A stretch of DNA of 64,000 nucleotides from Salaquimonas pukyongi (lineage in GTDB: Bacteria > Pseudomonadota > Alphaproteobacteria > Rhizobiales > Rhizobiaceae), in assembly GCF_001953055.1 (NCBI RefSeq), contig NZ_CP019044.1:2790001-2854000 (forward strand), in the 5' to 3' direction. The translations under genes were made by a program, and so were the position numbers. How positions within the stretch are numbered: the stretch's first letter is position 1; every line of letters starts with the position of its first letter. The notes under the pieces are model-generated. The model was not told the DNA's origin, did no database searches, and saw nothing but the letters and a program-made list of their open reading frames with translations. Below are positions 39,201 through 48,128 of the stretch, in pieces.

Positions 39201-40097
39201 ATGTCTGGCGAAAAAGTGCTGCACAAACAACCTGAACTGTCCTTTGCGCTCGCCTTCGCGCTGCTTGTAATGGGCGCGATCGCCATGGGCGTTTCACCGG
39301 TTTTCGTACGGTTCAGCGAAGTCGGCCCGTTTTCAAGTGCTTTCTGGCGCGTCTTTTTGAGCCTGCCAGTTCTTTTTGCCTGGGCCTGTTTCGAAGCACG
39401 CCGTGCCGGACGGCAGCTGACATGGGATATGGACAGGGCAATCCTGCTGACCGGGCTGTTTTTCGCCGGAGACCTGATTTTCTGGCATCTGGCCATCCAC
39501 AAGACAACCATGGCAAACGCCACCTTGATGGCAACGCTTGCCCCGGTGTGGGTCGCGCTGTTTTCGGGCACTTTCATTGGCGAGCCGGTCCCTCGCCGGA
39601 CCTGGCTGGGCCTTGCCCTTTGCCTGATGGGGGCTGCCCTGTTGATCGGCTCCAGCTATCAACTTGCACCCGAACGCATTGTCGGCGATCTTTACGGGGT
39701 TATCACATCCCTGTTTTTCGGTCTGTATTTTCTTGCCGTTCGCGTGGCAAGGAGAAACCACAAGAGTGGGGAAGTCACCCTACTTTCCACCATCGTCACC
39801 ACGGTGATTCTTTTTGGAACTGCCATCATTTCCGGCCAGAAAATGCTGCCCGACACCGCCCAGGGGGTTGCTTCGCTCATTGCACTTGGAACATTCAGCC
39901 ATGCCGGCGGTCAGGGCCTGCTCGCCATTGCGCTGGGTTCGCTCTCTGCAGCGTTTTCCTCTCTGGTGATTTTCGTGGAGGCGCTGGCCGCCGCCTTCTT
40001 CGGCTGGGCTGTCTTTGGCGAAACACTCTCACCCATGCAGTTTGCAGGTGCCGCCATGATCCTTACCGGCATCTGGGTTGCGCGGCCAAAGACCTGA
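39201..40097 (+). CDS. DMT family (EamA) transporter
   Basis: A 298-residue membrane protein with ten predicted helices arranged as two EamA repeats (about residues 15-145 and 160-295). Typical pieces are FVRFSEVGPFSSAFWRVFLS, ATLMATLAPVWVALFSG and the second-half GWAVFGETLSPMQFAGAAMI. It is probably a metabolite exporter; the substrate is unknown. The start at 39201 is the first ATG compatible with the first helix. Confidence 0.88.
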   Translation: MSGEKVLHKQPELSFALAFALLVMGAIAMGVSPVFVRFSEVGPFSSAFWRVFLSLPVLFAWACFEARRAGRQLTWDMDRAILLTGLFFAGDLIFWHLAIHKTTMANATLMATLAPVWVALFSGTFIGEPVPRRTWLGLALCLMGAALLIGSSYQLAPERIVGDLYGVITSLFFGLYFLAVRVARRNHKSGEVTLLSTIVTTVILFGTAIISGQKMLPDTAQGVASLIALGTFSHAGGQGLLAIALGSLSAAFSSLVIFVEALAAAFFGWAVFGETLSPMQFAGAAMILTGIWVARPKT

Positions 40098-40235
40098 TCG
40101 TGTTGGCGCCATCTTGCGGCCAAGAGTTGGCGCTAGGTCACGGCGTGTACACGCCAGCCGTTGACTTGGCGTGAAAGCTTGGCGAAAAGCGGAGAGACGG
40201 ATGGATTTGGTGGGGCCGCAAGCGCGGAAATTGAC

Positions 40236-40676
40236 TTGAAAACCGGACCATTGGCAATAGCGGGCGTTTTGCTGGCCTGCGTCTATTTCGCATCGGGCAG
40301 CACTGCCCGGGCGGATTTTCGCGTCTGCAACGATACCAAAAGCCTTGTCGGAGTAGCCCTTGGGTACTCGGAAAAAGGCCGCTGGCTCACCGAGGGGTGG
40401 TGGCAGGTGCCGGGCGAAACCTGTGCCTCCATTCTGGAGGGGGAATTGGACTCCCGCTACTACTACATCTATGCCGAGGATGCCGATCGTGGCGGCCAGT
40501 GGCGGGGCGATATCTTCATGTGCACCGCCAATCAGGAATTCAGGATTGAAGGGGTCGAGGAGTGCTTCGAACGAGGCTATCAGAAGACAGGCTTCTTCGA
40601 GATCGACACCGACAACCGTGATTCCTGGATGGTGCGGCTGGCCGAATCCGGCCAGTCCAGCAGCACGCCGCAGTAA
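40236..40676 (+). CDS. DUF1036 domain secreted protein
   Basis: A roughly 146-residue exported protein of the DUF1036 family. A signal peptide (LAIAGVLLACVYFASGS) precedes ADFRVCNDT. The domain shows LGYSEKGRWLTEGWWQVP, CASILEGELDSRYYYIYAED, IFMCTAN and FFEIDT, with about four conserved cysteines. The start is uncertain. I list a TTG at 40236. An ATG at 40201 with GGAGAG four bases upstream is out of frame, but it would fit exactly if one G were added to the G4 run at 40212-40215. The function is unknown. Confidence 0.72.
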   Translation: MKTGPLAIAGVLLACVYFASGSTARADFRVCNDTKSLVGVALGYSEKGRWLTEGWWQVPGETCASILEGELDSRYYYIYAEDADRGGQWRGDIFMCTANQEFRIEGVEECFERGYQKTGFFEIDTDNRDSWMVRLAESGQSSSTPQ

Positions 40677-40691
40677 ACGGCACACCGCAAT

Positions 40692-41663
40692 CTATTCGCT
40701 TTTCATTCGTGCCTTGGCCGCAGCACTCACCCGCTCGATTTCGCTGATAACGGCCTGTGGATTGCTCCAGGCCGGTGCATGCCCCTCTCCGGGAAGCCAG
40801 ACAAGCCTTGCACCCTTGATGTCGCGCTCAAGCCCCTTGGAGTGAACTTCCGCCAGCACGACATCATCGCTGTTCCCGGTGATGATCGAAACCGGTACAT
40901 TTATTTCCCCATATCGCCGGGAGAGCGAGGAAACCGCATCGTAAAGGCTTGTTACATCCATCGCATTGTTGCGGAAGGTCTTGGGCCGCAGCACCAGCCT
41001 CGTGCCGGATCTTTCTTCATAGGCTTTTGGTATTTTTTGAGGCGCGAAGACCCCGGCAACGCCATCGTGATAACGAAGGTGCCCGCCCGGCACGGCCAGA
41101 AGTTCGGAAAAAAGCCAGCCGATCACCGGCATTCGCGTCAGTTGATAGTACCAGGCAACCCCGCCCCCCGGCCAGGGATGGGTAGCGGGCGCGACAAAGA
41201 CAATGCCTGCAAGCTGACCGGGATGGTTTACGGCAAATGCCGCGGCAACGGCCCCGCCAAAGGAGTGTCCGACCACAATCGCCTTCTCAACACCGATGGA
41301 AGACAACAAACCGGAGAGAATTCGCGCCTGTCCGCCGGGAAGATGAATATCACGCGCATTGCCTCGGCTGGAATGACCGTGTCCTGGCCTGTCGAGAAAA
41401 ATCAGCCGGCCGCGGCCCTTCAACCGTTCAAGGATGATGCCCTCCTGGTCGCGCAGATTGCCGCTGGCGCCATGGATGAAGACCACCGGCAGAAAATCAG
41501 GATTCTCGCCCGCCGGATAGTCGGTGTAGTGCAGGCGAACCCCTTCAACTTCGGCAAACCTGCCTTTGGGGGGATATTGGACCGCCACCTGCCGGGCAAG
41601 ATACTGGCTGGTCCCGTAGAGGACCACGATTGCGGCAACGAACAAAAGCAGCAGCAGTTTCAT
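40692..41663 (-). CDS. Alpha/beta hydrolase with N-terminal membrane anchor
   Basis: A 323-residue hydrolase. An N-terminal hydrophobic segment (MKLLLLLFVAAIVVLYG) anchors or exports it. The fold has the oxyanion strand VVFIHGASGNLRDQ, DRPGHGHSS, the nucleophile elbow VVGHSFGGAVAAA and a C-terminal His in GEGHAP. The substrate is unknown. It is convergent with DUF1036, with 15 bases between stops. Confidence 0.83.
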   Translation of the reverse strand: MKLLLLLFVAAIVVLYGTSQYLARQVAVQYPPKGRFAEVEGVRLHYTDYPAGENPDFLPVVFIHGASGNLRDQEGIILERLKGRGRLIFLDRPGHGHSSRGNARDIHLPGGQARILSGLLSSIGVEKAIVVGHSFGGAVAAAFAVNHPGQLAGIVFVAPATHPWPGGGVAWYYQLTRMPVIGWLFSELLAVPGGHLRYHDGVAGVFAPQKIPKAYEERSGTRLVLRPKTFRNNAMDVTSLYDAVSSLSRRYGEINVPVSIITGNSDDVVLAEVHSKGLERDIKGARLVWLPGEGHAPAWSNPQAVISEIERVSAAAKARMKSE

Positions 41664-41700
41664 CGCAACCAGGCTTCAAGATAGGAATGACAAAAGAAAA

Positions 41701-42327
41701 TCAGGTCGGGCTTCCGGCAAGTTTTTCCTCAAGGGTGATGACCGCCGATTGCGCCTGTTCGTTGGCGGGATAGATTTCCAGTACCTTGTACCAGATTTCA
41801 AGCGCCCGTTTTTCCCGGCCCAGCGATTGCAGCATCGCCGCCAGGCCTGATAACGCCCCATAATGCCGGGGCTCCAGTTCCAGCACCCGCTCCACATCAG
41901 CGATCGAGCGGCTGAAATCCTTCATGGCAAAATACAGCGTCGCCCGGCGGTTCCAGCCTTCTGCGTAGTCAGGCGCAAGCGTGATGACCTGATCGAGAAT
42001 GTCCAGCGCCACCCCGTGTTCATTCTTGCGCATGGCTTCCAGCGCCCGTTCCATGAGAAGATTGATCGAATCGGAACCCGAATCGGTCAGTTTCTGGACA
42101 ATCTGGCGGCTGGTGCGCTGGGCTTTCTTGGGATCGCTTTCCCGGGCAAGGATGCCGAACAGCTCGTTAAGCGTGTCCTGTTCCTGCTGACTGCGCGAAA
42201 ACATCGCTGCCGGCACGGCCGGCAAATCGCCTGCTTCAGGGTGATATCCGCGCATCAGCGCCTCGGCCGGCTGGAATGATGCCGCCATGGCAAATGTCAG
42301 CAGAATGGAAAAAAACAAACAGCGCAT
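41701..42327 (-). CDS. Secreted tetratricopeptide repeat protein
   Basis: A 208-residue protein with a signal peptide (MRCLFFSILLTFAMAASFQ, cleaved near AEA). About three TPR-like units follow (residues 85-190), for example GVALDILDQVITLAPDYAEG, NRRATLYFAMKDFSRSIADV and ALEIWYKVLEIYPANEQ. TPRs mediate protein contacts; no partner can be named. It lies upstream of the hydrolase on the same strand, 37 bases away. Confidence 0.8.
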   Translation of the reverse strand: MRCLFFSILLTFAMAASFQPAEALMRGYHPEAGDLPAVPAAMFSRSQQEQDTLNELFGILARESDPKKAQRTSRQIVQKLTDSGSDSINLLMERALEAMRKNEHGVALDILDQVITLAPDYAEGWNRRATLYFAMKDFSRSIADVERVLELEPRHYGALSGLAAMLQSLGREKRALEIWYKVLEIYPANEQAQSAVITLEEKLAGSPT

Positions 42328-42391
42328 GTCCGCAAGGTAGAGCGGATACGCGTCACGTCAAATGCAAAAGCGTGTGATCACGCCACATGCT

Positions 42392-42517
42392 TCAGCCCTG
42401 GCGGGCTTTAAAGCGCGGGTTCTGCTTGTTGATGATGTAAACGCGGCCTTTGCGGCGAACCAGGCGGTTTGCCCGGTGGCGGCCTTTAAGCGACTTGAGC
42501 GAGTTCTTGATTTTCAT
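42392..42517 (-). CDS. rpmJ: 50S ribosomal protein bL36, cysteine-free type
   Basis: A 41-residue ribosomal protein, [20 protein letters not shown] followed by [20 protein letters not shown]. It lacks the Cys3-His zinc ribbon, as usual for the single bL36 of Rhizobiales. An upstream in-frame extension to 42604 exists, but the family start is at 42517. Confidence 0.95.
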   Translation of the reverse strand: MKIKNSLKSLKGRHRANRLVRRKGRVYIINKQNPRFKARQG

Positions 42518-42866
42518 CGGTCCGGTCCGTGTCTGATACGTCTGATAGCCGGCGTCCCGGCCGCAGAAAACATCTGTTCTTTCTGGTAAAACAAAGCGCG
42601 CCACAACCCGTTTACGATGCCGTTTGCGGGGGGCACGCCAACCTTGGCGCGGATATACAGGCGCAAAGGCTCAAATGTCAAGGCAGCCAGCAAGCGTAGT
42701 TTGATGCGGCAATCGGCTTGTCGGCTGTCGCAAACAACATGCCGCCCGTCGCAGAAAGTCGCAAGCTTTTCACAAAAAAAGCGCCTATTGGCGCCACTTT
42801 GCGCCAGGCTCCGGTTTCCGGTAGAACCCGGGCGAAAAAGCGCCTTCCACGCAGGAAACAAGCATC
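42518..42866. other. Intergenic region between rpmJ and soxB
   Basis: About 350 bases with divergent genes at both ends, so it must hold both promoters. I see no ORF with a convincing ribosome binding site. Apart from the hairpin annotated separately (42774-42794), there is a short inverted repeat CGCCAACCTTGGCG near 42638. I could not identify promoter boxes with confidence. Confidence 0.5.
42774..42794 (-). terminator. Orphan intrinsic terminator on the minus strand
   Basis: On the minus strand a five-pair stem (GCGCC / GGCGC, four-base loop) is followed by seven Ts. This is a textbook rho-independent signal, yet no minus-strand gene ends here; rpmJ starts 250 bases further on. It may end a small RNA starting inside or antisense to the 5' part of soxB. 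The seven-T run and stem are seen; the transcript is inferred. Confidence 0.5.
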
Positions 42867-44120
42867 ATGCGCCGATTTTCAGCCTTTGCCATTGCCCGCG
42901 AAGCCCTTCGCCACCACAAGGGGTGGGAAAAGCAGTGGGTAAGCCCCGAACCGAAAGCAAGCTACGATGTCATTATCGTCGGTGCTGGCGGCCATGGCCT
43001 TGCAACCGCCTATTATCTTGCCAGGAAACACGGCATTACCAACATCGCTGTGCTGGAAAAGGGCTGGCTCGGCGGCGGCAATACTGGCCGCAACACCACC
43101 ATCATCCGCTCCAACTATCTTTATGACGAATCTGCCGGCATCTACAATCACGCCGTCAAACTGTGGGAAGGCCTGTCCCAGGATTTAAACTACAACGTCA
43201 TGTTCTCCCAGCGCGGGGTCATGATGCTGGCCCACAACGTACACGATGTGCAGGTCTTCAAGCGCCACATCCACGCCAACCGGCTCAACGGCGTCGACAA
43301 TTCATGGCTGACACCGGAAGAAGCCAAGCAATTCTGCCCGCCGCTCAACATCTCCAAATCCGCCCGCTATCCGGTGATGGGCGCAGCCCTTCAGCGCAAG
43401 GGCGGCACGGCGCGCCACGATGCGGTTGCCTGGGGTTATGCGCGCAAGGCTCATGCCATGGGCGTCCACATCATCCAGAACTGCGAGGTGATCGGCATCA
43501 ATCGCGGCGCCGATGGCGCGGTAACCGGCGTTGAGACGACCCGCGGCACCATTGGCGCAAAGAAGGTCGGCGTCGTTGCCGCCGGCCATACCACGGTGCT
43601 GATGCAAATGGCAGGCATCCGCATGCCGCTGGAATCCTATCCCCTGCAGGCACTCGTTTCCGAACCGGTCAAACCTTGCTTCCCCTGTGTGGTCATGTCC
43701 AACACCGTACATGCCTACATCTCCCAGTCCGACAAGGGCGAACTGGTGATCGGCGCGGGAACCGACCAATACACGTCTTATTCCCAGACCGGCGGCCTGC
43801 ACATCATCAACCACACGCTGGACGCCATCTGCGAAATGTTCCCGATGTTTTCGCGCATGAAGATGCTGCGCTCCTGGGGCGGCATTGTCGACGTAACGCC
43901 CGACCGCTCGCCGATCCTGGCCAAAACCCCGGTCAAGGGGCTTTACGTCAATTGCGGCTGGGGCACCGGCGGCTTCAAGGCAACCCCCGGTTCGGGCCAT
44001 GTCTTCGCCCACACCATCGCCAATGACGCGCCGCACAAGATCAATGAGGGCTTTACCCTGGAGCGTTTCAGGACCGGCCGGTTGATCGACGAGGCGGCAG
44101 CCGCCGCCGTCGCGCACTAA
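42867..44120 (+). CDS. soxB: Sarcosine oxidase beta subunit
   Basis: A 417-residue flavoprotein. The FAD-binding motif is [19 protein letters not shown] (about residue 37), followed by the FMN/FAD attachment region and [12 protein letters not shown]. The beta subunit holds the covalent flavin and oxidises sarcosine to glycine and formaldehyde or 5,10-methylene-THF. It is first of the soxBDAG operon, and soxD follows after 14 bases. Confidence 0.95.
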   Translation: MRRFSAFAIAREALRHHKGWEKQWVSPEPKASYDVIIVGAGGHGLATAYYLARKHGITNIAVLEKGWLGGGNTGRNTTIIRSNYLYDESAGIYNHAVKLWEGLSQDLNYNVMFSQRGVMMLAHNVHDVQVFKRHIHANRLNGVDNSWLTPEEAKQFCPPLNISKSARYPVMGAALQRKGGTARHDAVAWGYARKAHAMGVHIIQNCEVIGINRGADGAVTGVETTRGTIGAKKVGVVAAGHTTVLMQMAGIRMPLESYPLQALVSEPVKPCFPCVVMSNTVHAYISQSDKGELVIGAGTDQYTSYSQTGGLHIINHTLDAICEMFPMFSRMKMLRSWGGIVDVTPDRSPILAKTPVKGLYVNCGWGTGGFKATPGSGHVFAHTIANDAPHKINEGFTLERFRTGRLIDEAAAAAVAH

Positions 44121-44134
44121 AAAGGGGAAATACG

Positions 44135-44506
44135 ATGCTTCTGATCCACTGCCCCTATTGCGAGGAAGAGCGCCCCGAACTGGAATTTGCCGGTGCGGGT
44201 GAAGCCCATATTGCCCGGCCTGCTAACATGGCAGAGATTTCCGACGAGGATTTCGAGAGGTTCTTTTTCATCCGCGACAATGGCAAGGGCATCATCTTCG
44301 AGCGCTGGCGGCACATCCATGGCTGCGGCCGCTTCTTCAACGCCGTGCGCCATTCGGTGTCCGACAAGTTCATTCAGACCTACAAGGCGGGCGAACCCAA
44401 GCCGAAGCTGACCAGGGCCCAGATCGAGGCGGTCAAACCACCCGCCAAAGGCACTCCCGCCAACGAACCGGTTTGGACGGTCGACGGAAAGGGAGGAGCG
44501 AAATGA
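44135..44506 (+). CDS. soxD: Sarcosine oxidase delta subunit
   Basis: A 123-residue subunit. The zinc site begins with CPYCEEERPELEF near residue 6, with His and a later Cys in WRHIHGCGRFFNAVR. The C-terminal tail is disordered. It overlaps soxA by four bases (ATGA), a sign of coupled translation. Confidence 0.93.
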   Translation: MLLIHCPYCEEERPELEFAGAGEAHIARPANMAEISDEDFERFFFIRDNGKGIIFERWRHIHGCGRFFNAVRHSVSDKFIQTYKAGEPKPKLTRAQIEAVKPPAKGTPANEPVWTVDGKGGAK

Positions 44507-47496
44507 GTTTCTCCGTCAACACGGGCGCCAACCGCATTGCCGGCAAGGGCCGTCTGAGCCCGTCGAAAACCGTTACCTTCACGCTGGACGGCAAGCAGCT
44601 CAATGCCATGGAAGGCGATACGCTCGCATCCGCCATGCTGGCCAACGGCATTCACCTTGCCGGGCGCTCCTTCAAGTATCACCGCCCGAGAGGCATTCTC
44701 GGCGCGGGGGCTGAAGAGCCCAGTGCATTGATGGACATTGCCCGCGACAATGCCCGCCGCCAGCCCAATGTGCGCGCCACCGTGCAGGAAGTCTTTGACG
44801 GCATGACCGTAAAGACCCAGAATCACTATCCTTCGCTGACGTTTGACGTGGGCGCCGTCAACAACTGGCTGTCACCCTTCTTCTCCGCCGGTTTCTACTA
44901 CAAGACCTTCATGTGGCCCAAACAGGCCTGGAAACGCCTGTATGAGCCGGTAATCCGGGAAGCGGCGGGCCTTGGCCATGCGCCGGAAGAGGCCGACCCC
45001 GACCACTATGCCAACCGCTTCGCCCATTGCGACCTGCTGATTGTCGGTGGTGGCGCTGCCGGTCTCCTGGCTGCGAAAACCGCGGCAAAAACGGGCAAGA
45101 AGATCATTCTGGCCGATGAAAACGCCGCCTTTGGCGGCTGGCTCAATGCCGAAGCCGAAGCAACCATTGGCGGCAAGCTTGCCGCAGACTGGGTCGCTGC
45201 AACGGTTGCCGACCTTGCGGCCATGGAAAATGTCACCCTGCTGCCCCGCACCACGGCGTTCGGCTATTATACCCAGAACATGGTAACGCTCGCCGAGCGC
45301 GTCACCGACCATCTGTCGCGCCCTGATCCCGACCTGCCGCGTGAGCGCCTCTGGCAGGTTCGCGCCAAAAAGGTGATCCTGGCAACCGGCGCCATCGAGC
45401 GTCATCTGGTATTCGCCGACAATGACCGGCCGGGCATCATGCTGGCATCCGCCGCGCGCATGTATCTCAACCATTATGGCGTTGCCGTCGGCCATAATGT
45501 CGGCATCTACACCGCATGCGATTCGGCCTGGCAGGCCGCCTTCGACCTGCAGAATGCCGGCGTTAAAGTCGCTGCCATCATCGACATGCGGGCATCCCCC
45601 GATCCTGACCTGCTCGAAAAAGCGCGCGAACTGGGCATTCCAGTGCGCACTGCATCGGCTGTAACAAAAACCAGCGGAAAAATGCGCATCCGGTCGATGA
45701 CCGTCGAACCGATTGCCGATCCGCTGACGGAAAAGTTCGAAATCGACTGTCTGCTCGTCTCCGGCGGCTGGACGCCTTCCGTCCACCTCTTCTCGCAATC
45801 GCGCGGCAAGCTGAAATTCGACGCTGACAACGGCCGCTTCATACCGGACATTCATGTCGAGGACTGTGTTTCCATCGGGTCCTGCAATGGCACCGATGAC
45901 ATTGACGAAGCGCTGGCTGAAGCCGTTGCTGCGGCATCCGCCGCCGTTGGCGGACGAAAAGTCAAACCACCCAAAACGGCCGGCTTTTTCCCCATGCGCG
46001 GCCATCTGATCGGATCGGCAAAGGGAGCCGGACCCGACGATCACGTCATGGCGTTTGTCGATTTTCAGAACGATGTCTGCGCAAAGGATGTCCGCCTTGC
46101 CGTGCGCGAGGGCATGCATTCGATCGAGCACGTAAAACGCTACACCACAACCGGCATGGCAACCGACCAGGGCAAGATGTCGAACATGCATGGCCTGGCG
46201 ATTGCGGCAGAAGCCCTCGGCAAGGAAATTCCTGCCGTCGGGCTTACCACCTTCCGTGCGCCCTATACGCCGGTTACCTTCGGTGCCATCGTCAACCATT
46301 CCAAGGGCGATCTGTTTGACGTTACCCGCCGTACGCCAATGCATGGCTGGGCCGAAGAACACGGCGCGGTGTTTGAGGATGTCGGCAACTGGAAACGTGC
46401 CTGGTATTTCCCCCGCGCCGGTGAGGACATGCATGCCGCCGTTGCACGCGAGTGCAAGACCACCCGTGAAGCCGCCGGCATTTTCGATGCATCAACCCTT
46501 GGCAAAATCGAGGTTGTTGGCCCCGATGCCGTCAAGTTCATGGAACTGATGTACACCAATCCCTGGCAGAAGCTTGCCGTCGGCATGTGCCGCTACGGGA
46601 TCATGTGCCGTGAGGACGGGTTCATCTATGACGACGGCGTTGTCGGCCGGCTGGCTGAAGACCGCTTCCATGTGACGACGACCACCGGCGGTGCGCCGCG
46701 CGTTCTCAACATGATGGAGGATTATCTCCAGACAGAGTTTCCCGACTGGAAAGTCTGGCTGACCTCCACGTCCGAGCAATGGGCGGTCATCGGCGTTCAG
46801 GGCCCGAAGGCGCGCGAAATCGTCGAGCCGCTTGTCGAGGGCATCGACCTGTCGCTGGAGGCGATGCCGCACATGGCAATCCGCGAAGGCACGATCTGCG
46901 GGATTCCCACCCGCCTGATGCGCGTTTCCTTTACCGGCGAACTGGGTTTTGAGATCAACGTGCCCGCCGATTACGGCCAGGCCGTGTGGGATGCCATCTG
47001 GGCGCGCGGCGAGCCAATGGGCATGGCACCCTATGGCACCGAGGCAATGCACGTCATGCGCGCCGAAAAGGGCTTCATCATCGTCGGCCAGGACACCGAC
47101 GGTACGGTAACGCCGTACGATGCGGGCGTCGGCTGGGCTGTGGGCAAGAAGAAGTCCGATTTTGTCGGCATACGCGGCCTCAAGCGGCCCGATCTGGTAG
47201 CAGAGGGCCGCCGCCAGCTGGTGGGCCTGAAGACCAAGGACCCCAAGATCGTGCTGGAGGAAGGCGCGCAGATCGTCGCCGACCCCAACCAGCCCGTTCC
47301 CATGAAAATGATCGGTTTCGTCACCTCATCCTACTGGTCTGAAACCCTTGGCCATTCAATCGCCATGGCGCTGGTGGAAGGGGGCTTTGAGCGCACGGGC
47401 GACACGCTCTACGTCCCCATGGAGAACGAGACCATCGCGGTCGAGGTTTGCGATACCGTATTCCTCGACAAACAAGGAGCACGGCTCAATGTCTAG
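44503..47496 (+). CDS. soxA: Sarcosine oxidase alpha subunit
   Basis: A 997-residue subunit carrying NAD+ and the folate-binding domain. The N-terminal ferredoxin-like domain has TLDGKQLNAMEGDTLASAML and KYHRPRGILGAG. The dinucleotide fold starts LIVGGGAAGLLAAKTAAKTG (about residue 178). The C-terminal third is a GcvT-like aminomethyltransferase domain that loads the one-carbon unit onto tetrahydrofolate. GGGAGGAG precedes the start. It overlaps soxG by eight bases. Confidence 0.95.
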   Translation: MSFSVNTGANRIAGKGRLSPSKTVTFTLDGKQLNAMEGDTLASAMLANGIHLAGRSFKYHRPRGILGAGAEEPSALMDIARDNARRQPNVRATVQEVFDGMTVKTQNHYPSLTFDVGAVNNWLSPFFSAGFYYKTFMWPKQAWKRLYEPVIREAAGLGHAPEEADPDHYANRFAHCDLLIVGGGAAGLLAAKTAAKTGKKIILADENAAFGGWLNAEAEATIGGKLAADWVAATVADLAAMENVTLLPRTTAFGYYTQNMVTLAERVTDHLSRPDPDLPRERLWQVRAKKVILATGAIERHLVFADNDRPGIMLASAARMYLNHYGVAVGHNVGIYTACDSAWQAAFDLQNAGVKVAAIIDMRASPDPDLLEKARELGIPVRTASAVTKTSGKMRIRSMTVEPIADPLTEKFEIDCLLVSGGWTPSVHLFSQSRGKLKFDADNGRFIPDIHVEDCVSIGSCNGTDDIDEALAEAVAAASAAVGGRKVKPPKTAGFFPMRGHLIGSAKGAGPDDHVMAFVDFQNDVCAKDVRLAVREGMHSIEHVKRYTTTGMATDQGKMSNMHGLAIAAEALGKEIPAVGLTTFRAPYTPVTFGAIVNHSKGDLFDVTRRTPMHGWAEEHGAVFEDVGNWKRAWYFPRAGEDMHAAVARECKTTREAAGIFDASTLGKIEVVGPDAVKFMELMYTNPWQKLAVGMCRYGIMCREDGFIYDDGVVGRLAEDRFHVTTTTGGAPRVLNMMEDYLQTEFPDWKVWLTSTSEQWAVIGVQGPKAREIVEPLVEGIDLSLEAMPHMAIREGTICGIPTRLMRVSFTGELGFEINVPADYGQAVWDAIWARGEPMGMAPYGTEAMHVMRAEKGFIIVGQDTDGTVTPYDAGVGWAVGKKKSDFVGIRGLKRPDLVAEGRRQLVGLKTKDPKIVLEEGAQIVADPNQPVPMKMIGFVTSSYWSETLGHSIAMALVEGGFERTGDTLYVPMENETIAVEVCDTVFLDKQGARLNV

Positions 47497-48034
47497 CACC
47501 GCTCAACGCACTGGACCGCTCGATGGGCGCAATTTCGGCACCGATGGCATCACCCTGTCGCCAGCTTCCCCTGCCACCCGCATAAGCCTTCGTGCCCGCA
47601 CCGGCGGACTTGCAGAAGCCAGGAAAATCCTCGGTTTTGCCTTGCCGGCAGAACCGAAAACATCTGCCGCAAAGGGCAGCATCCAGTGCCTGTGGATTGG
47701 CCCGGATGAATGGCTGATTATCGATGAGGACGGTTCGGCGCTGCCCCGGAAATTTGCCAAAGCCGGCAATTCGAAACTGTCGGCAGTCGATGTCTCTCAC
47801 CGCAACACTGCTGTGCTGGTAAGCGGACAAAAGGCTGTTGATGCCCTCCGTTCGGGCTGTCCGCAGGATCTGTCCTCTGCCGTGTTCCCGGTTGGCGCCT
47901 GCTCGCGCACCATTCTCGGCAAATCGGAAATCGTTCTCTACCGCACCGGCGAACATGCTTTCCGCGTTGAATGCTGGCGGTCTTTCTCCAACTATGTATG
48001 GACTTTCCTGACGGATGCGGCAAAGGCGGCATAA
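47489..48034 (+). CDS. soxG: Sarcosine oxidase gamma subunit
   Basis: A 181-residue subunit, the least conserved of the four. It has LWIGPDEWLIIDED near residue 71, VDVSHRNTAVLVSG and a C-terminal ECWRSFSNYVWTFL. The start at 47489 sits inside the soxA end, eight bases of overlap, with AAGGAG upstream. An in-frame extension to 47348 exists but lies wholly within soxA. It closes the operon. Confidence 0.9.
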   Translation: MSSTAQRTGPLDGRNFGTDGITLSPASPATRISLRARTGGLAEARKILGFALPAEPKTSAAKGSIQCLWIGPDEWLIIDEDGSALPRKFAKAGNSKLSAVDVSHRNTAVLVSGQKAVDALRSGCPQDLSSAVFPVGACSRTILGKSEIVLYRTGEHAFRVECWRSFSNYVWTFLTDAAKAA

Positions 48035-48128
48035 ACCGGCGCAAGCCCGGCCGCCTGTCCAACATGCGCCTTGCATACCGGCAAGCTGCCCCGCTATTGA
48101 GGCACAATAGCACACTCGGCGGGACGAA

